This document shows, piece after piece, positions 42,590 to 50,682 of a stretch of DNA of 64,000 nucleotides. This DNA is from Pasteurellaceae bacterium. GTDB lineage: Bacteria; Pseudomonadota; Gammaproteobacteria; Enterobacterales; Pasteurellaceae. How positions within the stretch are numbered: position 1 is the first letter of the stretch; each line of letters begins with the position of its first letter. The stretch lies in assembly GCA_900756155.1 (NCBI GenBank), contig CAAEJV010000004.1, positions 1 to 64,000 on the forward strand, written 5' to 3'. The position numbers were made by a program, and so were the translations under genes. The notes beneath the pieces are model-generated. The model saw only the letters and a program-made list of their open reading frames with translations. It searched no databases and had not been told where the DNA came from.

Positions 42590-43969
42590 CTATTTTTTGC
42601 CTAACACGCGTTGAATTTCATCGAGATCGGTGACTTGATCTTTTACTTTTTCTAATGCGCTTTGATAAAGTGAGTCAAAATCGGTTTGGTAACGGTTGTT
42701 TTCACATTGTAAAAATTGATACACCCCAATACGCCCCCGATATCCCTGATGGCAATCGCAAGACTCACTAAAATGTTGACTGCACTTTAAGCAACGTTTA
42801 CGCACCAATCGCTGTGCGATAACTAATAAGAGACTATTTTCAATTTCATGAGATTGAATGCCTAGTTGTTGCAAGCGTGAAATTGCTGAGAGGGCATCGT
42901 TGGTATGTAAGGTCGAAAGCACTAAATGGCCGGTTTGAGCTGCTCTTAATGCCATTAATGCACTTTCTTCATCTCGAATTTCACCAAGCATAATAATGTC
43001 GGGGTCTTGTCGTAAAAATGTACGAAGTAATCGGCTAAAATCTAAACCAATTTGCGGATTCACTTGAGTTTGAATAATGCCTTCTAATTCAATTTCAACG
43101 GGATCCTCTGCCGTCATAATATGTTTATCTGGCGTATTGAGCCATTGAAGTGCGGTATAAAGTGAGATACTTTTTCCACTTCCTGTTGGTCCCGTTACAA
43201 GGATTAAACCCTGAGGTTGACCGAGTGCATGTTGAAATTGATTTTGTTGGTTTTGTGTCATACCCAATTCAGCAAAACTTAACTGAACAGGTTTATTTTG
43301 TTGCAATCGTAATACCGCTTTTTCTCCCCAATGCGTGGGCAAGGTAGAAAGGCGGAAATCTAAAATATCGGAGAATGTCGTTTTGAATTGAAAACGGCCA
43401 TCTTGTGGTAGCCGAGTTTCACTGATATCCAGTTTGGCTAAGAGTTTTAAACGAGAAATCACACGATTGGCGAGTGATTTACTGATAATCGGCTGTGGTT
43501 GTAGAACGCCATCAATACGTAAACGAGTTAATAGCCCATTTGGCTGAGTTTCTAAATGAATATCGGAGGCATTTTTTTGCAGGGCCGTTTCAAAAATCCC
43601 ATTTAATAATTGAATAACGGGTTCATCATCATTAGATAAATTAGCTGTGTTTTCATCTTCTGAATGATGATAAAACGTCGTTTGTTCTTCTATTTGATTG
43701 GCTTTAGGTGCAAGGGATTGTAAAAGTTGTTTAAGTTGGGCCGTTTCAAATAAAATCGGTTCAACTAATTTTCCACTTAAAAAAGCAAAGGTTTCACAAG
43801 CTGCAATATTATTCAGCGAATCTACTGCAAGCCATAAATGGTGTTCGTCTTCTTTAATAGGGAGTGCAAAGTAACGTAACAGCAATGCTTGTTGCTGTTG
43901 GTTTTGTTGCCAATATTGTGGCGAGATTTGGTAAATCTCGCCATTTTTTGCGATTGCTTGATAAGCCAT
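42590..43969 (-). CDS. pilB: Type IV pilus assembly ATPase PilB
   Basis: Hexameric secretion ATPase that drives pilus extension. It has 459 residues, shorter than Pseudomonas PilB (566). The Asp box DIHLE is followed by Walker A GPTGSGKSIS, Walker B DIIMLGEIRDEESA and the His box GHLVLSTLHTND. A C-terminal CLKCSQHFSESCDC cluster replaces the usual zinc tetracysteine, and is slightly irregular. Competence protein in H. influenzae. Confidence 0.95.
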   Translation of the reverse strand: MAYQAIAKNGEIYQISPQYWQQNQQQQALLLRYFALPIKEDEHHLWLAVDSLNNIAACETFAFLSGKLVEPILFETAQLKQLLQSLAPKANQIEEQTTFYHHSEDENTANLSNDDEPVIQLLNGIFETALQKNASDIHLETQPNGLLTRLRIDGVLQPQPIISKSLANRVISRLKLLAKLDISETRLPQDGRFQFKTTFSDILDFRLSTLPTHWGEKAVLRLQQNKPVQLSFAELGMTQNQQNQFQHALGQPQGLILVTGPTGSGKSISLYTALQWLNTPDKHIMTAEDPVEIELEGIIQTQVNPQIGLDFSRLLRTFLRQDPDIIMLGEIRDEESALMALRAAQTGHLVLSTLHTNDALSAISRLQQLGIQSHEIENSLLLVIAQRLVRKRCLKCSQHFSESCDCHQGYRGRIGVYQFLQCENNRYQTDFDSLYQSALEKVKDQVTDLDEIQRVLGKK

Positions 43970-43975
43970 GTTTCG

Positions 43976-44419
43976 CTATTTAGCTGAAGAGCAGAAACCT
44001 GCAGGGAATAAATCTGCATTGCTTGGGCAAGCGGTTGTCCAGGTGACACCTGATGAGGTTGAACCTGTCGCCGTTAAAGAATAACTGATCCCATCTAATG
44101 CACCATTTCCTGTCACCGTAATCACCCCCGATTTCGTGGTAATGGATTTAACATAGCCTTTTGCAGTAGTGATGTCTGCAGCAATGCCATTTGAACCACC
44201 AGAACAGTTTGTTGGGGCATTGGTGCTATAGACACATAATTCCACATCAGATTTATAAGGTGCAGAAGCTTGCAACAATTCGGAGATGGCTGCTTTTTTG
44301 GTATAATTTTGATAAGACGGAATGGCGATCGTCGCGAGAATAGCAATAATCGCAATCACGATCATCAATTCAATTAACGTAAAACCTTTATGTAAGGGTT
44401 TAGAAAAAGTCAGTTTCAT
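43976..44419 (-). CDS. pilA: Type IV pilin PilA
   Basis: Major pilin or pseudopilin needed for DNA uptake and twitching in Haemophilus. The 147 residues have the short leader MKLTFSKPLHKG, cut by PilD before Phe13 (FTLIELMIVIAIIAILA), with Glu at mature position 5. Two cysteine pairs occur (CVYSTNAPTNC and CPSNADLFPAGFC); the second would make the C-terminal disulphide loop. A perfect CRP-S site lies about 110 bp upstream. Confidence 0.97.
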   Translation of the reverse strand: MKLTFSKPLHKGFTLIELMIVIAIIAILATIAIPSYQNYTKKAAISELLQASAPYKSDVELCVYSTNAPTNCSGGSNGIAADITTAKGYVKSITTKSGVITVTGNGALDGISYSLTATGSTSSGVTWTTACPSNADLFPAGFCSSAK

Positions 44420-44516
44420 TAAATTAAATTTCCTTTTGGTTGAATAAAAAAATGCCAGAATTTTGGCTGCAACATTGTGTAAAAGGGAAAGATGAAAGTA
44501 AAACTGACCGCACTTC

Positions 44517-44538
44517 TTTTGCGATCAAGATCGCAAAA
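44517..44538. promoter_or_regulatory. CRP-S competence site between pilA and ampD
   Basis: The core TGCGATCAAGATCGCA is a perfect palindrome with TTT/AAA flanks and has the TGCGA-N6-TCGCA form that needs both CRP and Sxy in H. influenzae. Its centre lies 108 bp from the pilA start and 36 bp from the ampD start. Confidence 0.9.
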
Positions 44539-44563
44539 ATGAAATTTAATCGAAGAAAAACAG

Positions 44564-45127
44564 ATGAATAAGATAAAAAATGGCTGGTTAAGCCAGACAA
44601 GAAAAGTAATTTCACCACATTTTGATGAACGTCCTGATGTGGCGGATATTTCATTACTCGTCATTCATTACATCAGTTTGCCGCCAGAACAATTTGGTGG
44701 GGGGTATGTAGATGATTTTTTCCAAGGAAAACTCGATCCCACTATTCATCCTTATTTTGAAGAGATTTATCAATTTCGAGTGTCAGCCCATTGTTTAATT
44801 GAACGGGATGGCAAAGTGACGCAATATGTGAGTTTAAATGATAGAGCATGGCATGCGGGGCTTTCTTGCTTTGAAGGACGCGATAAATGTAATGATTTTG
44901 CGATTGGGATTGAGTTAGAGGGCAGTAATGAACAACCTTTTACAGCGGAGCAATACCAAGTGCTTGCTGCATTAACACGAGATATTATGCAAGCTTACCC
45001 GAAAATAACGCTCGATCGTATCGTTGGGCATTGCGATATTTCGCCTGGTCGTAAGATCGATCCAGGTCAATATTTTGAGTGGGAACGCTATTTAGCGTTA
45101 GTCAAAAAAGGCTTGGATAAAAAATAA
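44564..45127 (+). CDS. ampD: Anhydro-N-acetylmuramyl-tripeptide amidase AmpD
   Basis: Cytoplasmic zinc amidase that splits peptides from anhydro-muropeptides brought in by AmpG. The 187 residues show the family's SPHFDERPD and LLVIHYISLP (zinc His35), SAHCLIERDG, AWHAGLS and GHCDISPGRKIDPG, with the second zinc His and Asp. It faces pilA across the CRP-S site. Its TATA and -35 elements are not clear. Confidence 0.96.
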   Translation: MNKIKNGWLSQTRKVISPHFDERPDVADISLLVIHYISLPPEQFGGGYVDDFFQGKLDPTIHPYFEEIYQFRVSAHCLIERDGKVTQYVSLNDRAWHAGLSCFEGRDKCNDFAIGIELEGSNEQPFTAEQYQVLAALTRDIMQAYPKITLDRIVGHCDISPGRKIDPGQYFEWERYLALVKKGLDKK

Positions 45128-45613
45128 GCACTAAAATTTTTGATTGAATGTGATTAAGATGATTTCTGTGAATAAGTCTTATCTTAATGAAATTAAAGAT
45201 AAAATTTCTTCTCAAAAATCGATGGTAAAATGCTAAGAAGAGTTATGCAACAGTCACCATTTGCTCAATCACAATTTTATCCACAGAAATATTGAATAAC
45301 TCACAGCTGTTATTTCTTCACCAAGCCAGGAATGTTTAAACTAAAAAATGGCTGAATTTTTGACCGCACTTTGATGAGAAAAAGTGCGGTCATTTTTTTT
45401 TTGGAAAATTTTTGATTAAAGGTTATGCAAAAATGAAAAAAATGAAGTGTGAAAAGTGGTTTTGAATTTTTATACACAGTTAAATTTAGACTATCCAAGC
45501 GTTACCCACAGAGTTATCCACAATAGGGTAAATATGCCCATTCGGTTGATAAAAAAGCGAATTTATGAAACAATCTGCAAATTATTTTTGTACAAAATTT
45601 AAGGTGAACGATA
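45128..45613. other. Gene-free region with DnaA boxes; possible origin or DnaA titration site
   Basis: The 486 bp hold no ORF I trust. Three exact TTATNCACA boxes occur: TTATCCACA at 45277-45285, TTATACACA at 45470-45478 and TTATCCACA at 45514-45522, with a near match TTACCCACA at 45502-45510. ATCCAAGC followed by ACAGAGTTATCCACA resembles the right part of E. coli oriC. The region is AT-rich, but I see no GATC in it, unlike E. coli oriC, and its neighbours are not mnmG or mioC. Left-hand genes run mostly leftward and right-hand genes almost all rightward. Confidence 0.4.
45361..45402. terminator. Uptake-signal pair terminator
   Basis: TGACCGCACTT (45361-45371) pairs with AAGTGCGGTCA (45381-45391), followed by a run of ten or more T. 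It is 234 bp beyond ampD, so it may serve long ampD transcripts or an unseen small RNA. Confidence 0.75.
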
Positions 45614-46207
45614 GTGATCGATTTTGATGGCTACCGTCCAAATGTAGGCATTGTCATTTGTAATCGCAAAGGACAGGTGCTTTGGGCTAAACGATACGGG
45701 CAGAATTCGTGGCAATTCCCGCAAGGTGGAATTAACGATAATGAAAGTGCCGAACAAGCCATGTATCGTGAATTATATGAAGAGGTTGGCTTACAACCCA
45801 AAGATGTGAAGGTGCTTTATGCCTCTAAACATTGGTTGCGTTATAAGCTGCCGAAAAGATTGCTGCGTTATGACAGCAAACCCATGTGTATTGGGCAAAA
45901 ACAACGTTGGTTTTTGTTGCAATTAGTGGGTGATGAAAAAAATATTAATATGAACACAACAAAATCACCCGAATTTGATGGTTGGCGTTGGGTGAGTTTT
46001 TGGTATCCCGTACGTCAGGTTGTGTCCTTTAAGAAAGATGTTTATCGCAAAGCGATGAAAGAGTTTGCTCAAGTGATGTTTGGCAACGACAAAACATTGC
46101 TTGAAAATACGCAAGAGCATGAGGCAAATAAACCTTATCATGGACCGCGTAAAAATGGTTTTTCTAAATATCAAAAACGTTCATCTTATAAGTTAAGGGG
46201 GCAATAA
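45614..46207 (+). CDS. rppH: RNA pyrophosphohydrolase RppH
   Basis: Nudix enzyme that removes pyrophosphate from mRNA 5' ends and so starts decay. It has 197 residues from a GTG start with AAGGTG upstream (MIDFDGYRPNVGIVICN, as in other RppH). The Nudix box has GGINDNESAEQAMYRELYEE with the catalytic glutamates. SWQFPQGGI and RWVSFWYPV are also typical. The stop overlaps the next ATG by one base. Confidence 0.96.
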   Translation: MIDFDGYRPNVGIVICNRKGQVLWAKRYGQNSWQFPQGGINDNESAEQAMYRELYEEVGLQPKDVKVLYASKHWLRYKLPKRLLRYDSKPMCIGQKQRWFLLQLVGDEKNINMNTTKSPEFDGWRWVSFWYPVRQVVSFKKDVYRKAMKEFAQVMFGNDKTLLENTQEHEANKPYHGPRKNGFSKYQKRSSYKLRGQ

Positions 46208-47001
46208 TGCTCACTTTTATTCTACTTTGTTTGCTTGTCGGGGCTATCGTTGGTTTTCTTGCCGGATTATTTGGCATTGGCGGCGGATTGGTTATTGTGC
46301 CAACCTTGGTTTATTTATTGCCGATGATGGGCATTCCAGATCAAATGTTGATGTCCACAGCCTTAGGGACTTCATTTGCAACCATCGTGATTACCGGATT
46401 TTCTTCCGCACAGCGCCATCATAAACTGGGCAACATTGTGTGGAATGCAGTTAAAGTACTCGCGCCGGTGATGATGATTACGGTATTTATCTCAGGTTTA
46501 TTTATTGGCAAACTAGATCGTGATGTATCCGCTAAAATCTTTGCTTGTTTAGTCGTTTATTTAGCAGCAAAAATGGTCATTTCTATTAAGAAAAACACAG
46601 TAAATGCTAAGCCTTTAACAACACAATCTTCCGTTATTGGCGGTATCTTGATTGGTATGGCATCAAGTGCAGCAGGCATTGGTGGCGGTGGTTTTATCGT
46701 ACCATTTTTAAACTCTCGCGGTATTGATATGAAAAAATCCATTGGTTCTTCTGCATTCTGTGGCGCACTTCTTGGTTTATCTGGCATGTTAAGCTTTATG
46801 GTGAGCGGTTGGGGCAACCCTTCCATGCCGGATTATTCCTTAGGTTATATTTATTTACCCGCAGTGCTCGGTATTACGGCCTCCTCATTTTTCACTTCTA
46901 AATTAGGGGCAACAGCGACCTCAAAACTCCCTGTATCAACCTTGAAAAAAGGCTTTGCCTTGCTATTAATTGCAATCGCAGTTGATATGTTTATGAAATA
47001 A
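46207..47001 (+). CDS. TSUP-family permease (sulfite/anion exporter type)
   Basis: A small inner-membrane carrier of 264 residues with about eight helices, in two repeats each with the family's Gly-rich turn: GLFGIGGGLVIVPTL near residue 21 and GIGGGGFIVPFL near residue 159. TSUP relatives carry sulphite, sulphonates or related anions; this substrate is unknown. It lies 8 bp before lgt. Confidence 0.88.
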   Translation: MLTFILLCLLVGAIVGFLAGLFGIGGGLVIVPTLVYLLPMMGIPDQMLMSTALGTSFATIVITGFSSAQRHHKLGNIVWNAVKVLAPVMMITVFISGLFIGKLDRDVSAKIFACLVVYLAAKMVISIKKNTVNAKPLTTQSSVIGGILIGMASSAAGIGGGGFIVPFLNSRGIDMKKSIGSSAFCGALLGLSGMLSFMVSGWGNPSMPDYSLGYIYLPAVLGITASSFFTSKLGATATSKLPVSTLKKGFALLLIAIAVDMFMK

Positions 47002-47009
47002 GGAATGTT

Positions 47010-47819
47010 ATGAATTCAGAATTTTTGATGCTTCCACATTTTGATCCGACTATTTTCACTTTTGGTGACAGCAATATTGGGCTGCGTTGGTATGGCTTAA
47101 TGTATTTATTAGGCTTTATCTTTGCTCGTTGGTTGGCCGTTCGCCGTGCTAATCAGCCAAACAGTGGTTGGACTGTCGATCAAGTGGATACGTTACTTTT
47201 TAATGCTTTTATGGGGGTATTTTTAGGAGGACGTATTGGGGATGTTTTCTTCTATAACTTTGATCATTTTATGCAAGATCCGCTGTATTTATTCCGTGTT
47301 TGGGAAGGGGGAATGTCATTCCATGGTGGATTAATTGGGGTGATTATCTCAATGATTTGGACCTCTTATTCTCAAAAAAGAAGCTTCTGGCAGACAGCAG
47401 ATTTTATGGCGCCTTTGATTCCATTTGGTTTAGGGATGGGACGAATTGGTAACTTCATCAATTTAGAACTTTGGGGACGAGAAACCAATGTTCCTTGGGC
47501 TATGATTTTCCCAAATGATCCTTTGTTATTACCACGCCATCCTTCACAGCTTTATGAAGCATTTTTAGAAGGTTTCGTGCTGTTTATTATTCTAAATGTC
47601 TTTATTAAAAAGCCTCGCCCAGCAGGTTCGGTAGCAGGATTATTCCTGGTTGGTTACGGGATTTTCCGTTTTATCGTTGAATATGTTCGTGAGCCTGAAG
47701 TGGAGTCTTTCTTAGGCATCATGACACGTGGCCAAGCTCTTAGCTTACCGATGATTATTGGTGGTGGATTAATTATGGCATGGGCATACAATCGCGCAAA
47801 AAGTGCGGTTCATCAGTAA
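47010..47819 (+). CDS. lgt: Prolipoprotein diacylglyceryl transferase
   Basis: First enzyme of lipoprotein maturation, moving diacylglyceryl from phosphatidylglycerol to the lipobox Cys. The 269 residues have seven helices. Family motifs RWYGLMYLLGF, GRIGDVFFYN, MSFHGGLIGV, and GRIGNFINLELWGR (essential Arg) are present. It ends with a Hin uptake signal encoding part of KSAVHQ. thyA follows at 10 bp. Confidence 0.98.
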   Translation: MNSEFLMLPHFDPTIFTFGDSNIGLRWYGLMYLLGFIFARWLAVRRANQPNSGWTVDQVDTLLFNAFMGVFLGGRIGDVFFYNFDHFMQDPLYLFRVWEGGMSFHGGLIGVIISMIWTSYSQKRSFWQTADFMAPLIPFGLGMGRIGNFINLELWGRETNVPWAMIFPNDPLLLPRHPSQLYEAFLEGFVLFIILNVFIKKPRPAGSVAGLFLVGYGIFRFIVEYVREPEVESFLGIMTRGQALSLPMIIGGGLIMAWAYNRAKSAVHQ

Positions 47820-47829
47820 GGAGTTTTTT

Positions 47830-48681
47830 ATGAAACAATATTTAGATCTTTGTCGACGCATTGTAAATGAAGGTGAGTGGGTTGCTAACGAGCGTACTGG
47901 CAAGCGTTGCCTTACAGTGATTAATGCGGATTTAGAATATGATGTTGCCAATAATCAATTCCCCTTAATTACCACGCGAAAAAGCTATTGGAAAGCAGCA
48001 ATTGCGGAGTTTTTAGGTTATATCCGTGGTTATGATAACGCCGCTGACTTCCGCAAGCTTGGTACCAAAACATGGGATGCAAATGCCAATGAAAATGCCG
48101 CTTGGCTTGCCAATCCACATCGTAAAGGCACCGATGATATGGGGCGCGTTTATGGCGTACAAGGCAGAGCATGGCGTAAACCGAATGGCGAAACCATCGA
48201 TCAACTTCGTAAAATTGTGAACAATTTAAGCCGAGGGATTGATGATCGTGGTGAAATCCTGACTTTCTTTAACCCAGGTGAATTTGATCTAGGCTGTTTG
48301 CGTCCTTGCATGCACACTCATACTTTCTCTTTAGTCGGCGATACATTGCACTTAACGAGCTACCAACGCTCTTGTGATGTACCACTTGGCTTAAACTTCA
48401 ATCAAATTCAGGTCTTTACTTTCCTTGCTTTGATGGCGCAAATTACCGGCAATAAACCGGGTAAGGCATATCATAAAATTGTAAATGCGCATATTTATGA
48501 AGACCAACTTGAGTTAATGCGTGATGTGCAATTAAAACGTGAACCATTTCCTTCACCACAATTAGAAATTAATCCTGATATTAAAACCCTTGAAGATCTT
48601 GAAACTTGGGTAACGATGGATGATTTCAAGGTGGTGGGTTATCAATCTCATGAACCGATCAAGTATCCTTTCTCAGTTTAG
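47830..48681 (+). CDS. thyA: Thymidylate synthase
   Basis: Makes dTMP from dUMP with methylene-tetrahydrofolate. It has 283 residues from the ATG at 47830 (MKQYLDLC, with AAGGAG upstream); the upstream in-frame start is in lgt. The catalytic Cys lies in LRPCMHTHTFS and the dUMP-binding QRSCDVPLGLNFNQIQ follows. The sequence is somewhat unlike E. coli ThyA (PCHAFFQF) but like that of H. influenzae. Confidence 0.97.
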   Translation: MKQYLDLCRRIVNEGEWVANERTGKRCLTVINADLEYDVANNQFPLITTRKSYWKAAIAEFLGYIRGYDNAADFRKLGTKTWDANANENAAWLANPHRKGTDDMGRVYGVQGRAWRKPNGETIDQLRKIVNNLSRGIDDRGEILTFFNPGEFDLGCLRPCMHTHTFSLVGDTLHLTSYQRSCDVPLGLNFNQIQVFTFLALMAQITGNKPGKAYHKIVNAHIYEDQLELMRDVQLKREPFPSPQLEINPDIKTLEDLETWVTMDDFKVVGYQSHEPIKYPFSV

Positions 48682-48690
48682 GCATTCAAA

Positions 48691-49209
48691 GTGCGGTCAG
48701 ATTTAGACGAGAAATTTATGCAACACGCCCTGATGCTTGCCGATCGTGCAGAAGCACTCGGCGAGATTCCTGTCGGGGCGGTGTTAGTGGATGATGAAGG
48801 AAATATTCTCGGTGAAGGTTGGAATTTATCTATCATTGAAAATGATCCGACTGCTCACGCTGAAATTGTCGCATTGCGTAATGCCGCACAAAATATTCAA
48901 AATTATCGTCTGCTCAATACCACACTCTATGTCACCCTTGAGCCTTGTACCATGTGTGCTGGCGCGATTTTACATAGCCGGATTAAACGATTAGTCTTCG
49001 GTGCGTCAGATTATAAAACAGGAGCTGTAGGTTCTCGTTTCCACTTCTTTGATGATTATAAAATGAATCACACATTAGAAATTACCTCTGGCGTGTTGGC
49101 AGAAAAGTGCGGTCAGAAATTGAGTGATTTTTTCAAAAAGAGACGAGAGCAGAAAAAGGGAGAAAAGCGGGAAAAGAATCTCCCGCTTGATGTTGAGTCG
49201 CAATCTTAA
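48691..49209 (+). CDS. tadA: tRNA-specific adenosine deaminase TadA
   Basis: Converts A34 to inosine in tRNA-Arg(ACG). The 172 residues have the zinc and proton-shuttle motif AHAEIVAL and the zinc pair PCTMCAGAI. The reading frame opens after a TAG shared with thyA; the start I give is GTG, inside the uptake signal AAGTGCGGT at 48689-48697. An ATG at 48718 would remove nine residues that other Pasteurellaceae share, so I prefer GTG. The stop overlaps the ung stop. Confidence 0.93.
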   Translation: MRSDLDEKFMQHALMLADRAEALGEIPVGAVLVDDEGNILGEGWNLSIIENDPTAHAEIVALRNAAQNIQNYRLLNTTLYVTLEPCTMCAGAILHSRIKRLVFGASDYKTGAVGSRFHFFDDYKMNHTLEITSGVLAEKCGQKLSDFFKKRREQKKGEKREKNLPLDVESQS

Positions 49210-49865
49210 ACTTGCCAATCAATTTCACTTAAACCATTTTGTTTTAAATATTCGTTAGTTTTAGAAAAATGATGACATCCTAGAAAACCACGATGTGCCG
49301 AAAGTGGAGAAGGGTGTGGGGCAGTTAAAACATAATGACGATTGCGATCAATAAATTGCCCTTTTTTCTGAGCATGGCTTCCCCAAAGTAAAAATACGAC
49401 TTTTTCACGGTGTTTATTAAGTGCCGCAATCACTTGATCCGTAAATACTTCCCAACCAAATTTAGCGTGTGAATGTGCCATACCACGCTCTACAGTTAGC
49501 ACGGTGTTAAGTAGTAGTACACCTTGCTCCGCCCATTTCACCAAATAACCATGATTTGGCATTTGAAAGCCAGGAATGTCGTTAGCCAATTCTTTATACA
49601 TATTCAGCAGAGAGGGCGGAATAGCGACTTCGGGTTTTACCGAAAAAGCTAAACCGTGCGCTTGATTTGGGCCATGGTAGGGATCCTGTCCTAAAATGAC
49701 GACTTTCACCTCATCAAATGCCGTATATTTAAAGGCATTAAATACTTCGTCTTGCGGTGGGTAAACGGTTTTTCCGGCTAGTCGCTCTTGATGCACTTGC
49801 TGTAGAATGTGTTTAAAGTAAGGTTTTTCTTTCTCTTGACCGATAACATCTGTCCAAGTTTTCAT
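49206..49865 (-). CDS. ung: Uracil-DNA glycosylase
   Basis: Base-excision repair enzyme for uracil in DNA. The 219 residues show the catalytic-water motif GQDPYHGPNQAHGLAFSV with the general-base Asp, and the C-terminal HPSPLSAHRGF motif. VFLLWGSHAQKKG is conserved in the family. It converges with tadA, their stops overlapping by 4 bp. Confidence 0.98.
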   Translation of the reverse strand: MKTWTDVIGQEKEKPYFKHILQQVHQERLAGKTVYPPQDEVFNAFKYTAFDEVKVVILGQDPYHGPNQAHGLAFSVKPEVAIPPSLLNMYKELANDIPGFQMPNHGYLVKWAEQGVLLLNTVLTVERGMAHSHAKFGWEVFTDQVIAALNKHREKVVFLLWGSHAQKKGQFIDRNRHYVLTAPHPSPLSAHRGFLGCHHFSKTNEYLKQNGLSEIDWQV

Positions 49866-49994
49866 TCTGTATTTCCTTATTGGATAAGCTTGGGCATATT
49901 ATAAATGAAATTGCTTAGAAAGGCTTTACCTGCGAGTTATGTTAATATTTTGTTAAGTCTTAGCAAGTGTTGAGGCCTTTTCGTGATAAAAACT

Positions 49995-50008
49995 TTAATC
50001 TAGATCAA
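49995..50008. promoter_or_regulatory. FNR-type site upstream of grcA
   Basis: TTAATCTAGATCAA differs from TTGAT-N4-ATCAA at one base. Its centre lies about 90 bp before the grcA start expected from TTGAAT / TAAAAT (50057-50084); E. coli yfiD has an FNR site at about -93.5. I do not see a clear second site near -40. Confidence 0.6.
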
Positions 50009-50056
50009 TTTTTAAAAATTAGTCAGAAAAAAGAACCTGTTTTAGGTCAAAATTAA

Positions 50057-50084
50057 TTGAATTCTTCAAATAGTTTGATAAAAT
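50057..50084 (+). promoter_or_regulatory. Candidate grcA promoter
   Basis: TTGAAT (50057-50062) and TAAAAT (50079-50084) are spaced by 16 bp and lie 47 bp before the ATG. AGGAGGCT before the ATG is a strong ribosome site. Confidence 0.55.
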
Positions 50085-50130
50085 TTGCACAGTTTAATAA
50101 ATATACAAACGCCAAATTAGGAGGCTCTTT

Positions 50131-50514
50131 ATGATCAAAGGTATTCAAATTACTCAAGCAGCAAATGACAATCTTTTAAACTCATTCTGGTTATTAGACA
50201 GCGAAAAAAATGAAGCTCGTTGCTTATGTGCAAAAGCTGAATTCGCAGAAGACCAAGTAGTAGCAGTAAGCGAATTAGGTCAAATCGAATATCGTGAATT
50301 GCCAGTAAATGTAGCACCAACTGTTAAAGTTGAAGGTGGTCAACACTTAAACGTAAACGTATTACGTCGTGAAACGTTAGAAGATGCAGTAAACAACCCG
50401 GATAAATACCCACAATTAACTATCCGTGTTTCTGGTTACGCAGTACGTTTCAACTCTTTAACACCAGAACAACAACGCGACGTTATTACTCGTACTTTCA
50501 CTGAAAGCCTATAA
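50131..50514 (+). CDS. grcA: Autonomous glycyl radical cofactor GrcA
   Basis: A spare part that restores oxygen-damaged pyruvate formate-lyase. It has 127 residues, the E. coli YfiD length. The C-terminal LTIRVSGYAVRFNSLTPEQQRDVITRTF contains RVSGYAVRF with the Gly that becomes the radical. A strong ribosome site, an FNR-type site and its own terminator fit high anaerobic expression. Confidence 0.97.
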   Translation: MIKGIQITQAANDNLLNSFWLLDSEKNEARCLCAKAEFAEDQVVAVSELGQIEYRELPVNVAPTVKVEGGQHLNVNVLRRETLEDAVNNPDKYPQLTIRVSGYAVRFNSLTPEQQRDVITRTFTESL

Positions 50515-50536
50515 TTTCAGTTTGAATGAAAAAAGA

Positions 50537-50561
50537 AACCCCGAAGTAATTCGGGGTTTTG
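50537..50561 (+). terminator. Terminator of grcA
   Basis: AACCCCGAA and TTCGGGGTT pair around GTAA, followed by a T-rich tail. Confidence 0.9.
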
Positions 50562-50682
50562 TTTTATCTAAAAGGTTTGAAAATTTGACCGCACTTTTCC
50601 CTTTCATCCCTAGCGATTTCCGCGCTTTTCAGGTACAATCCGCCAGTTAAATTTAATGATTTTTGAGAAAACTAATCTATTT

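Noticed and set aside
45128..45360. A small RNA gene ending at the 45361 terminator
   Set aside because: I looked for a sigma-70 promoter and found no convincing pair of hexamers; left as a possibility within the terminator note only.
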